NCBI GenBank assembly: GCA_037178855.1
Contig: JASJZC010000005.1
Coordinates: 5,084,001-5,148,000, forward strand
Reading direction: 5' to 3'
From: Oscheius sp. JU75
Taxonomy: Eukaryota; Nematoda; Chromadorea; Rhabditida; Rhabditidae
DNA length: 64,000 bases
Shown: positions 49,538 to 60,949 of the stretch, piece by piece
Position numbering within the stretch: position 1 is the first letter of the stretch
How the letters are laid out: each line of letters starts with the position of its first letter
Made by a program: the position numbers and the translations under genes
The notes under the pieces: model-generated
What the model was told of the DNA's origin: nothing
What the model saw: the letters and a program-made list of their open reading frames with translations, nothing else
Databases searched by the model: none

Positions 49538-51137
49538 TTAGACAGAATTGGATATCTCTTCTGATCCTGGCAGAGGAAGAACACTGACTTCGGCCGAATT
49601 AACGTATGAACTGGCGTACGAATTGTGCCGGCGACTGCTGTGATTTTTCTGTTGTCTCTTTTCCTCCTTCTTCATTAGATGCATTCGAATACGTTTCTCG
49701 AGCCATCGTTTCTTTCCGAAATAGGCAAGGGAGTTCGTGGCAGAGTTCAAAACGATCAAAAAATCAGACACTCGGACTAGAATCGAAAGAGCGACTCCAA
49801 ACGATTCTATTCCGTACAGATTCTCGTAAATGTCGAAAAAGACTGGCATTGATCTGAAAGAACTTTGTACTCTAGTTGACTACAATCCAACTACCTTAGA
49901 ATGAGAAACTTGATGGCAATAAATATGGCAACAGTCCGTGAAAGTCGTTCTTTCAATTCCTCGGATAGAAGAACGGAACGACTCCTCTGCTGACTCTCAA
50001 ACAGCCTACAAATTGGCTCATTTCATCTGAAAAGCAGATGACTTACTTCCTTCTGGCCTTGAGAGATCGATGAACATGATACTCGGTAAGCAAGGTAAGA
50101 ATGAGGATGGCGGCCACAGGACCCACTGTTTGCGTCAGAGTCAAGAGGACGGCCTTATAGGAAATATACTGAAATGACGTTTGTTTCATTTGGGAATGTG
50201 CTTACCGAATGACGGAATACTGTCGGAGCTGGACAACTGGCCTCTACACCATGTTCCACATCGAAACATCGTTCGAGCGTGAACTCAAAATAAACAGGAA
50301 TGTTTATGACGAAGCAGACGAGAATTATCACGACTAGAAAGCAGATTTGGTCGGGAACAGACTTTAACTTACATGGAATAAAGAACGGTCTGAGCAATTT
50401 CCTTAGTTCAATCGGATGTTTCCGTCTGACAGACGGATGCAGAGGCACGGCTTCTTCCTTTCCTCCAGGAACAGCTGAGCTTCTGCTCTGCGAAATACTG
50501 TTCGCCTGAAGTTTGGCATTTATTGTATTGACTAAATGACACTGACAGGCTTCAATCGACTGTGATTATGGGCATATTCCAGAGGACGCAGGACCACGAG
50601 GCATCGTATCACTGAGACAAAAACGACAAGCATCGTGGAAGTTGTAGTTAAAGCTTGTGCTACCCCGTTGAGCATGACACTGAAATAGGTATCGTCGCAA
50701 ATTTTAGAAATCCGCAGAACATTATGGCTCGCAAAATATTTTCCCGATTATGCATCTAGTCGATACCTGAATGCTTGGTGGTTGTACATGATGTTCGAGC
50801 CAATGGTCAGCATACCAATCGCTTCGACACAATAAAAAGAGAATACAGTGATCATAAGAAGAGAATCTATCAGACACAACGAGAACAGGGCTGAAACAGT
50901 TCACTATTCAAATAAACGCATGTACTTACTGGCTGTCAACTCTCTGTTTAAACCGGCTTTGTACAGGAATCTGAAGGCGAATCGGGCTCCTATCAGAGCC
51001 AGAAGAGCAGCTAGTACAGTACACGGGCCCTGAAAATGTTCTTCACCAAATTCATTTAATAAGGTTCTCACGTCGATCCACATCGCGATACCAGTGATTG
51101 TATCTCGTCCCGAATAACGGTAGCTACAGTTCATCAT
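49538..51137 (-). CDS. Second rhodopsin-family GPCR, orphan
   Basis: Multi-exon seven-transmembrane receptor. Start MMNCSYRYSGRDTITGIAM carries an N-glycosylation sequon (NCS). TM1 is near VLAALLALIGARFAFRFLYK; TM3 ends SVIRCLVVLRPLEYAHNHS, so DRY is replaced by IRC. TM4 has LVCFVINIPVYFEFTLERCF; TM5 reads TVGPVAAILILTLLTEYHVH; TM6 holds LSRTVAIFIAIKFLILR. TM7 ends LNSATNSLAYFGKK, an altered NPxxY. The tail is Lys/Glu- then Ser-rich. The overall pattern is like nematode peptide-receptor-type GPCRs, but I cannot name a ligand. Exon phases agree across nine introns. An upstream exon is possible, since GAGCTGACC before the ATG stays open to the acceptor cttttccag. Confidence 0.78.
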
Positions 51138-51263
51138 GGTGGCGTTTTGTCCGGTCAGCTCCCTGGAAAAGGCGAAATGAAACCTCTTGTGGAACAGAAT
51201 TGGCAAACAACAAGGGCGGCAGATATGAGCCCAGTTATTGGAACAGATAACAGCCCGAGCTAT

Positions 51264-51676
51264 TTGACTTCGGCTCTATACCAGGCCAGTGGTCCTTAGG
51301 ATTTATAAAGGTTCCAAAACAGCAGAAAAAAAAATTAAGCGATCCCAGCCGTTGTCTCAGAAGCCTGTACCTAGGACCTGGTTTGGTAGCTGGGAAAAAT
51401 ATGGTCCAGAGTGTAGGAACAGAAATTACAGGGTTTTGAAAACAAAGGGAGAGGGATTCCATACATCTATAGGCCGCTATAAAATTACCTGGTCACCAGG
51501 CTGTTAGCCCCAAAGTTTACACTCATTTTACAGTATTTTAGATTTAAAGTTAGGGGTTAAGCCTTGTGATCAGGTAATTTTGTAGCCTCTAAGCCTATAG
51601 GTATCCCTCTCGCTATAAAATTTTTGGGAGCGCTTTATTCCTAAGGACCGCTAATCTGGAATAGAGTCTTGACTTC
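51264..51676. mobile_element. Foldback MITE, hAT-like, with 8-bp target duplication
   Basis: A 397-bp element (51272-51668) is flanked by exact copies of TTGACTTC (51264-51271 and 51669-51676). Its ends are inverted repeats: the left begins GGCTCTATACCAGG and the right, reverse-complemented, begins GACTCTATTCCAG; both then share GGTCCTTAGG. The match continues inward: GAGAGGGAT, CTATAGG and AAAATTACCTG occur in both arms, so the element is one large imperfect hairpin. It has no coding capacity. An 8-bp duplication is typical of hAT-superfamily transposons, so it is probably a non-autonomous hAT-derived MITE. It lies just upstream of the second GPCR. Confidence 0.82.
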
Positions 51677-51879
51677 TTTTTAAAAGATCGCCAAGAACAA
51701 AATGACGTGCTAAAGGAAACTGCAATAATCTCGTTCCCCCTCTAGTTATTCTTAGGATATGTGATGCAGGAGAAATATCCGCGAGATTTATTCGCATCCA
51801 ATGTAACAGGAAAAGACAAAAAGATGGAAGTTCTACTCAGATTGAGAGATTCGCTCGGTCTTTAGTATATGAAACCAGC

Positions 51880-52345
51880 CGTTTCCGACGGCTGCGCCGT
51901 CCCTTTGTCTTCATTTTGCATTGGCGGCTGCGCCGCTCCGTAGTAATAAAGGACTTCCAGTGGCTTCATTGAGACAAAAAGAGCGCACCCAAATTTGACT
52001 TGCCACCCAATTTAGGCGATAACTGTTTCTGAACAAAAAAAACTGCTGAACAACATGATTACTCACTTCAAAAGAAGACGGACAAACAAACAAATAAACA
52101 GTTCACCACAGAAATCATCGCTCTTTAGATAGTAGAGCTCAGCCGTGTATAACGTCTTCGTCTTTAGTCTCGTCTTAGCATTGACAACAGGCAGCTTCGC
52201 CGCTTCTCCAATAACCTAATTTCCCAGGTTTCCCCAGAAGTTGACCTGTCAGCTAAACTTTTGACATGTCATGACTTGTCAGCTTTCTGCTTGTGGTGAC
52301 GTACGGACGGACGGACACCATTGCGCTTTAGTAGTAGAGAGATAA
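51880..52345. repeat. Cluster of short GC palindromes and GGAC repeats
   Basis: Similar short palindromic motifs recur: GACGGCTGCGCCGTC (51887-51901), GGCGGCTGCGCCGCT (near 51923) and GGCAGCTTCGCCGCT (near 52190). The block ends with CGTACGGACGGACGGACACC at 52301-52320 and tagtagagag. The layout suggests one or more worn transposon copies. No open frame is associated. Confidence 0.45.
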
Positions 52346-54649
52346 GCTAGACCCAAATGCCTTCTGGGACGTTTAGTGTCAGTAAATAGATACTATCTTT
52401 ATGGATTTTTAGGAGCGTTTCGTAGACAAAAACAGTAACTGTTTGATGGATCATTGGTCAGAGAAACCACAGGATAGATGTCTAATGAGGGTCGGCAAGA
52501 GTTATGAGAGAAAGAAACTCCCACTCAAGACATGAAAAGAGACCAAATTGACGAGAAGAGTCACATTATACTCTTTGTCTATATTAGAGCCGTTTTTGGG
52601 AGGCAGTCGAGTGGAAGGATGGAAATAAAGCGCCAAATTAATGGGCGATATTTGAGACTCCAAAAAAGGGCAATTGTCAAGAGACGGTTCCGCTCACTTT
52701 TGTGTAACATGGGAAAATGTATGCTGATCTTTGCAACAGGTAGAACACTGGGACCCGTCACTTCATGAACTAGGCCATGCATAAAAAAGATGACACATTC
52801 CATTATTAGGAGTGGGAGAAACCTGTAACCAATCGACCAGAGGACAATTGCCTTTTTTGTTTATATTAACCAGTGGAAATTATCTCGGCCAATTAGGGGT
52901 AAACACATAAATTAGTCTCTAGGTAGAGGTGTCCGTCCGGTGGAGGGACAGGCAGTGAAAGAGACATCTGGATCTGTTCATGGTTAACACAGATGAGGAA
53001 CAACTCTTTCAAAAAGAGAGAGAGATCAATGGAAATCATTGTGATTCTGGTGAACAGCTCTTAATTCCGTCTAGGGGAAATTGTTTCAGGATCTTTGAGC
53101 TGAAGGCTGTTCTCACGTGGTGAAGACTCGTAAAGCTTGCATAGTAGTGATCTTCGGACAAGAGAAAGATTGTAAGGTACATTCTTTAAACTTGAATTTT
53201 AACAGAGTTGAAATAATAGATCAAGAGGGCGCAAGACGCCAAACTTGTCAAATCCAGCGGAGGTGGGAACAGAGCAGAAATCGGGACTATTTTTAATGGT
53301 GGTCACAAGGTCTTAGACATTACAAATGAGGCAGTCGCGTTTAGACAAAAAAAGAGTAAATAAGGTTTCAGAGTCAAGGAGTGTGGGTGCCTTTCGAAGC
53401 ACAAATAGACGTGGCATCATAAGCACAACGAACGTGAAACCCGACCTCACGATTACTTGCTCAAAATTGGGTGAAATTTGATTCTGATCGAAGCAGAGAG
53501 CCTGGAAGCGGGCTTTCAAAAGGTGTGGGATTAGTTATAATGGAGTGGGGGACGTTGCGCGGAAAGATTGTTTGGGTAATCCTCCCATCTTGTAGATGTT
53601 TGTATCAGAATGCCAATCTCAGTAGTTCCACTCTTTCGCAGTAAGTCCCCTTCTGCTCGTTTCGAATCTTCTGCTCTTTTTTATGAGGAAGTAACAGCGC
53701 GCTACTGATTCTCTCCCAATTTGGCTCATTTCCTTTATCTCTTCTCGAGGCTCCGCGCACGTAGGAGTCAAAACAGAAAACATCGCTCAACCAACCTTAG
53801 AATGCATGTGACGGTCCGACAATCAGGAAAATACGGAGCATACTCCACCAGAGCCTCTGCTATCCGGTCTCGGTTCCTCATTCTGAAGACTGTTTTCATA
53901 ACTAAGGAAAGAGAATATGGTGTCAAGCTTGGAAAATCATTGAAAGAGGAATGAGTCAGAGAAAAGGGATAAAGTATGGACGATTGACTATACCGTGTAA
54001 ATATTATGTCTTTAAAGTCGTATCAAGTTCGAATCACAGCTCAGGGGATCAAAGAGAGAATCAAAGATCGCCCTTTTTGAGTTAACCGATAACTGCTATA
54101 ATCTTTGTAGAAAGGGGGAAAAGAAGAGGTTCGTCGATAGGGGAAGCCTTACGGGATCTGAGAAGGCAATAAACAGTTAGTCCCGTGAAGAAGAGCCATC
54201 TCTTACTATTCATAACAAGAAGTCCAATTGAATAGAGTCTTCCGTCTTTTGGTCGAGTTTGTTGGAAGCAGTGTCAACAGAAGTAAGTCATGAGCAGAAG
54301 ACCAAGAGAGTGTGTAGTTGTGATGTCTCTGTCAGACCTTTTTTTCTTCGAAGATGCGCTATTAGGAAAATTGAAGAGATGTCGTCAGCGAGAGAGACAG
54401 GGAACCTTTTGAAAAAGTTGTCATAAAAGGAGAGAATACTCTAAGAGATGAGAAAGGACAGACGAAAAACAAGCCCTCGGGCCCAGTTACTATTTTGAGT
54501 TGAGTAGATTTGATGGCTGTTGTTTAGAGTCTACTAGCCAGATCTGGTACCAACTTTCATTAGGAGAACTTTTGTCCCAGATACAAATCTGGTCACGTCA
54601 TAAGTGGTCTTCAAGGGAAGGAATGGGGGAGGGAGGGTTATAATGCCCT
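52346..54649. other. Non-coding stretch, no gene seen
   Basis: Purine-rich, AT-leaning sequence with only short chance frames. No splice-consistent exon chain was found on either strand. Confidence 0.35.
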
Positions 54650-54943
54650 TTATACGTCTAGAGTCACGAAATGGATTCTCTTTGTGTTTTCTTGTACTTT
54701 TTCTCGGCAATTTTGGCCAGCTCTCCCTCCGTCGGGAAGATTCTCGTAGCCTCCTTCTTCTTCATCATTGGCTCCGGTCGTCTTGCTCTTCTTCTTGTTT
54801 TTCTTTTTAGATAGCTTGTCCTTGGTTGAATTTTCCGTCTTCTCCTCGGACTTGGATGATGCAGCTGAAGTCGGATCCGATTTGGGAACTTCCAAGTTGG
54901 ACGAAAAAGTGGGTGGGGCAGTAGTCATTGTCGACTTCTCCAT
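54650..54943 (-). CDS. Small Lys/Glu-rich protein of unknown function
   Basis: A single open frame of 97 residues begins MEKSTMTTAPPTFSSN. It has a Ser/Thr/Glu-rich first half, a basic run (KLSKKKNKKKSK) and an acidic patch followed by GGYENLPDGGRA. It stands alone, with no splice signals needed. The composition is that of a disordered charged protein; no domain is recognised. It could also be one exon of a larger gene. Codon-driven bias and the ordered charge blocks make chance less likely than for other frames in this area. Confidence 0.4.
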   Translation of the reverse strand: MEKSTMTTAPPTFSSNLEVPKSDPTSAASSKSEEKTENSTKDKLSKKKNKKKSKTTGANDEEEGGYENLPDGGRAGQNCREKVQENTKRIHFVTLDV

Positions 54944-57186
54944 TTTGCCACAGCCAAAGACGAGACGGCGTGAATAGCAATAGAAGGCAGAACATTTTGA
55001 ATGAACGTGATGGATTCAATGCAAATAGATGCACATGTCACGACATCCAAATCTCGCTCGACAACGTACTAGTGTGTTTATTGAGGGTGAAAACTTCTGT
55101 TTACAACCCATCTTTCCGATGCCCCTAAATAAAATATCTCCCTCCGAAACATTTGGTTGTATATACAAATCACGGAAGTTTCTGCGGCAACCCTCGAGAT
55201 CATTAATGGACACGAGAGAAGTAGATCTTTGAGTTGTTTTAGTTCAACCTAATTGCTAGATATGGATAGTGGTCTGTGAGAGAAAGAGACGCCTAATTTG
55301 AGGTTCAAGAGACCATTAGGTGCTTAGGAGTTAGCGTTTCTCGGGAGCGAAGAAGAAAGTAAATGGGCGTGGAGGACATCCTAGAAAGTGTATTCCCACC
55401 TTCGATACTCTTTGATTCGAAGACGTAATGCAAACTCTGACTTCCCAATGACTTACTCTAACTTCCAGAAAGCATTTTTAAAACAAAATTTTGTATATAC
55501 ACGAGCGTTTCAAAGTATACGTTGGAAACATCTATAACTTGTTCAAAGCGGGTAGAAATCGCAGGATTGCAAATATTGGGGACAGTAGGCAAAAACGAGG
55601 AGACTGATTGATCTTCCTCGAAGAGAATGATCTCTTCCGGTTCTGTGTCTTTTCTCCGAAGACTCTTGGGAAGATGGACAAGGAGAAAAATATAGCGGGA
55701 AGAATTCCCACGGATGATCCCGGCTCAACATGATGAAAAACGGAACGGGACGTGGGCAATTAGTGGGAAGGACAGACTTACGACCCTTTGAAGAAAATGT
55801 CAGTTGTCCAAAAATCTCGAGGAGGCCGACAGAAAAATGGGATACGGATGTGGCAAGACGAAGAATAAATTACATCTCAAGTCTCATTCTACAATAGAAG
55901 GACAGACTGGCCAGAAAGGAACCTCCAAAAAAGCGTCTGTGGCATGGAAAATGAGCCCTCGCGTCAGAATCCTCTAATTAGAGGCCAGATTTCGAAGATC
56001 GGAAAGAATCAGAAACTAGATGGAACAGACACAAAATGATAGGGGTAACCTGGCAATAAACTGCCAAGAAAGCCATTAGGCGTAGACGATGTGAGTCCAG
56101 AATGCAAATTTGGCCACTCGACCTTCGCAACATCTCCCTCTTGTTAGGGAGAGACCACAGATCGTTGCCTCAAAAAGTGAAGAAGGCTGTTAGATTTAGA
56201 ATGGTTATGAACGAAAAGAGGCAAAATGATCAATGAGTCAAAAGTTTCTGTGGAAAACAGGAAGGAAGTTGCCATAAATCGAGTGCTGAAAAGAAGAAAG
56301 AGCTGGCGCTATTCAGAACAATTGGTTCAAAAAGTGGCCACGTTTTCTGAGACTCGGTTAGACTTCCATGGATGAGGTCCAAAGAACTCGATGCGACGGA
56401 CACTTTTTATGTGTGAACATCTTCAAAAACTCATTTTCGTCTTAAATCAATTTGATTCGAAGACGAGCTAGAGTTGCTGCAAGAACTAAGAAGATCTTTG
56501 ATTCCGGAGAGCTACAGTAGATCTTTCCATAGTTAAGGAAAAGAGGAGCTTTTAGCAAAATGCGCATTATCTCTGGCGCTCTAATAGATGGACCTCAGGC
56601 GATAACGAGCGGCTGACGAGTCAAGACCATTCATTCTTCGTTTTTGCTTCCAGGAAGGTAAGGATATGTGTGACAGGACTCTAGGGAAACAAGCAGACAA
56701 AGACAGCTTAACATGTAATTGCAAGAACTGACAGCTCATTGCTAGAACGCACGTTTCGTCCTGCTATACTGATAGGAACATAGCGCGGTGAATGATTTTA
56801 AAAGTTCCTCCTCTGATCCGCTCAAGTACATTGGAAATGTGTGAAAACGACGAGGAGGTTGTACGCCATTTGTTAATTATTCTGTTCACTTTCTCATGGT
56901 TGGCAGGGATCATAAGAATAAACAAGGGTTGGAGGTAAAAACTGGACAGAGCCATTACTTATAAACGAGGAACAACTGTTTCTCAGGGAATGTGAATCTC
57001 AGCACAAAATATTTTGGACGATGCAAGTTTACAGTTTGCAAAAGGAGCTTGAAGGAAACATAGTTTTAGGGGGCTTTCTCTCCTCTCTAAACACAAAAGT
57101 ATAACTAAATTTTTTTTTTTTTTTAACTCGGGCGTCGTTCTAAGTTTAATTTCGCCACTCAATCATTTAAACTGGATCTTGGATGT
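54944..57186. other. Non-coding stretch with a poly(T) tract
   Basis: No gene recognised. A run of 15 T at 57110-57124 stands out and, read on the - strand, is a poly(A) tract 63 bases past the stop of the NYN/zinc-finger gene. Remaining frames are short. Confidence 0.35.
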
Positions 57187-58580
57187 CTACTGGAAGGTGG
57201 AGAAATGGTTGAGCTGAGGATCCTTCACTCCCTGGCACCGGCAGTTTTCAAAATCGTCGGCACAGAAAGGATGGGCATAGCCACATCCAATGGCAGTCGA
57301 ACGACACACCGGGTAAAATCTAAAAGATGTGTTAAAAAAAAGCTGAAGAACTTACGCGCACTGCTTGTGAGGATGCCAGAGCGAACAGTTATTCTCGGAT
57401 CGATGAGCACGACTCTCCCAACGAGGACATTGCGGAGCAGGCTTCTTGGGGTCTTTCGGGTGGATACTGGGTCCGGAGCCATTGAAAGGATTTCGACGCA
57501 GGAGATGTTCTTGAACTTGACCAAAGAATGGATTCTGACTCTTCTTCACTGAGTACGGCTTGAAATTGTTATCCTGCTTGAAAGAGGGATGATTGTAGAC
57601 AGTTTTGATCGGAAGAGATCCTCTTTCGAATGGATTGATAAACGGATTTGTTTTCTCTGACTCAGACACTTGGAAAGGGTTTCCTCCACCTCCAGGACGA
57701 TTTGCTTTTTCAGTTTCCTTGCTCATTTGATCCTTCACCTCGTCCCATTCATTGGTCTGGTCTGTAGTATTCATATCGGGTTCAGGGAAGTTGTCCCATC
57801 CATTGCCAGGGCGAACAGTCTCCAGATTCTGTACTTCCTCTTCGATTTCGAGGCAGGCCTCTTCTTCCTCACTGCTCTCATTCTCCGGCTCTTCGATCTC
57901 TGCGTATTCTTCTTCGTTCACTTCCTCATCACCTTCAAGCACACCGTGGATCCAGCTGTTCATTTCAGTCAGCTTGTTCAGAACAGAAGACAGACTATAA
58001 CTTAGAGTGAAATGAAAACTTGACTAACCTCGAGTGAAGTTCGCGAAGAGACTGACTGGCAGTAGAATTGTGTTCAACGGAAGTCGTCTCCCATTGAGGC
58101 AGTTCAAAGGAGCAGTCGGCGATTTCGTAGAAAGAAGTCTCGGTTCCGGGCGGATAGAAGATGGCCAACTCCCAACTGCGAGGCAGTTCGTCCCAAAGAG
58201 ACATGTACTCTTCGTCTCCAGTGATCATGATCAGCTGCATGTTTTCTATCCAGTCCAGATTCAGTACACGACGAGAAATATCCCTCTCGTATGATTCCTT
58301 CACAGACAGCAGCTCCGCGTTCTCCGAGATATTCTTAGCCGCATCGACAATCTTCGACGGAGTATTGGACTCGTCATAGCAGAAGACGAAGGCATCGCAC
58401 GACGAGATCGACAGTTTGGACTTTACCTGAAGCTTCAGTTAGATGAGAAGGAGGAGTGAGTCTTACGAAAGTGAGCAGTTTGTCGATGTCGGAACAAGGC
58501 GCGGAAGGGTAGTTGTAGAAGATGTAGTTGGCTCTAGTCACGTCCTCTGATTCATTGAGAGGATAGATTTGACTAGACAT
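57187..58580 (-). CDS. NYN-like domain plus CCCH zinc-finger protein
   Basis: Four exons give about 390 residues. ATG 58580 (MSSQIYPLNESEDVTRA) follows an acceptor (tttgccag) by 29 bases. Residues 18-150 look like a NYN/PIN ribonuclease fold: a strand YIFYNYPSAPCSDIDK, then DAFVFCYDES, and LIMITGDEEYMSLWDEL where NYN proteins have SGDxDF. The first catalytic Asp is not evident, so activity is doubtful. A long acidic linker (EEVNEEEYAEIEEPENESSE) follows. The C-terminus carries a CCCH finger, CAFYPVCRSTAIGCGYAH (C-x5-C-x6-C-x3-H), preceded by a CHCH-like variant beginning CPRWES. Finger spacing recalls Nab2/ZC3H14, and the layout recalls Regnase. Probably an RNA-binding regulator (inference). 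Confidence 0.65.
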
Positions 58581-60949
58581 TCGGCAGTTGAGCAGACAGT
58601 TTGAATGATCTGGCAAACTCGTTTCATGTCAGAAATAAACCTTTTTCAAATCAACATTTCTTGAAAGTTGTTTTTGAAAAAAAAGAACTTTTTATTTAAC
58701 GTCTTATTTTTAAATGCTTTCTTGATTCAGAACATAGTTCTCTTCCATAGAGCGCTTTCGCTGCGTATCAGCTCCAACCCCGCATCAGCCATTTTTGCGC
58801 AGACGCAAGATGCTACCTTGACAGTTGCATTTGCCAGTTCCCTCTTTTTTAAACAGGGGTACATTCTCTATTTTTGAACAAGTTATTGTGTTCTTGAGTT
58901 CTTGAAATTCCAAACAACAAAACCAATGCTCGAGTTCATAGTCTATGTGGAAGAGTGGGCTCTTACAGATTTTCTGTCCGTTGTTCTTTCTCCGAGGAAC
59001 TCTTGATAATTTGCTATTTTGCAGACAGAAACAGTCTACATCTTCCAAAGAGAACTGAGACTTAAGGCTGAAACAATCGTCTTGATACCGGTTGAAAGAG
59101 CCATTTCCGGCGAGATTATTGTCCTAATCTGTGGGTTCTAATCCTCGGCCTCCCTTTCTTTTCTGCAATCGATTGAGAGGCTTTGATCCCTCTCCGTATG
59201 GCCCCTCCGGCCAGGCCAGCATCCATAATTGTCTAATTAAGCATTTGCTCTCGCGCCCTCGACTGACCATTGCTTCCTTGCTCTTAATAAATTGGCGGCC
59301 ATTACCAATTCGTTGGTAGCTCCAACTGCCTCTAATGGCCTGGAAAGCCTTTTCTCTTCGAAGAAAATCTCTTGTATCCAAGTCTCTCTGCGCGTTTATG
59401 TGCACGCCGACTAGTGTCTCTGCCTCGCTCTTTATAAATATTTGCTTCGCGCCCCCCGAATTTACGTGTAGAACTTGCAATTCTCCGTCTTTTCTGATTC
59501 AGTCCGAAGGAAGCAGCGCGGAAAAACACGAATTTGAGGTCAAGGATCTCTTCACTATCACTTCTCTGAAACAGCAGTTCTTGGTTCGTAAGAGACTCTC
59601 CATAGTATCAGTTCCCAGCAATGGCATCCAATGTGTGTCTTTGTTTACTCAGCTTATCACCTATGAGCGTAGACACTCTCCTTATTCTGCAACAGAAGGG
59701 CCACCACGTACCCACCTCCCCTCATATATTCTCATCCAATTCTCATTTCGAAGCCTCTTCTTTATTGCCAGTACAACGTATTTTTATCGTTCGAATAGTG
59801 TTTGCTCGATGAAATTCGACGCCTGTCGGCTATTTATTTCAGTCTGCTACTACAACTTCAGCATCTCTTTCATTCTCCCTTTTCCATAGTGACTCACCCC
59901 TTTACAACATTTCCGCGTGGTTGCAGTTAGTCATTTCATTGTTTTTCCTCTTCTTTATCAGACCCGGAGAGAATGCCAACGGGAGGTATGTGCTCTGACC
60001 CCGAGAGACTGTCGGAATTACGTCGCGCGTCTGTTTGTGCCCCATGGTGTGTCATATCTTTGCGCTCCTCAAACACGGGTCAGCTATGCCAAAATGCCCT
60101 CTGTAGTGTCCATTCCTGAACACAACCATTCGAAGTTGCCTCAGCTGTCACACCGATTTTTGACATTGTCGACTGATCGTCAATTATTTTTAAAGAGAGT
60201 TATCCACGTCGCGGCCGGCAACAACAGCTCTTTCAAAGGTCAAGCCTAAAGCACCTTTTGGTCTTTCTTTTGAAGGCAAAGAGCGTTTTGCGACACGAGG
60301 CAATCGGAGGCCGATGAATGCATCGATTCCTCTCGGAGAGGCGAACTTCTTTTTTCCATTAGGCGACGTCTCTTTTGGCTGTCAGCTGCTGCGTCCGTCC
60401 GAACTTTTGTGGACACAGTCCACGAGCCTCGCTCTGATTGTCTCTCGGCAATTATTCACGAGACTTGGCGCCTCGCCATTTATGCGACTCTTTAGAGGAG
60501 TTGAAGCTGCGACCAGATTGCCCTCAGGGCTTGGCCATAACTCTCGGCCACCCCTCTATTTTCGACTCTGCACTTTGCAATTGACTCTCGACCTCTTCTG
60601 GCTCTCTAAACCAACTTTTCCGACGTTCATTACATTCGAGTCAAAAGACCTTCCTTTTTTTCTAGTCGTTCATTTTCGCTGGATACAGCTGCACTGCACT
60701 TGCAGCTGCTTCCAGCCGTTTCCTTTCCAAAACTTCATTCCTACGGTTTTCGTCTCTTAGAGTCTGTTGACTACTGGTTGTTTTACATCTTAGCCAAAAT
60801 AAATACTACAGATGGTTTTGTAGTCTACCATTTCTCGGGTTCTTTTTTTGACACAATACTTTTCCGATCACTCCGTCAAAATTGTAGGGAAATGTCGTTA
60901 CGAAAAACGATGAGCTAACGACTATCCACTTATCGTATAGAGAGTTATC
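58581..60949. other. Upstream region of the Fn3 gene
   Basis: About 2.4 kb between divergent genes and likely to hold both promoters. Pyrimidine-rich on the + strand, with no recognisable protein. A splice acceptor (cgtatag) lies nine bases before the ATG at 60950, so a non-coding 5' exon or spliced leader is likely. Confidence 0.4.
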
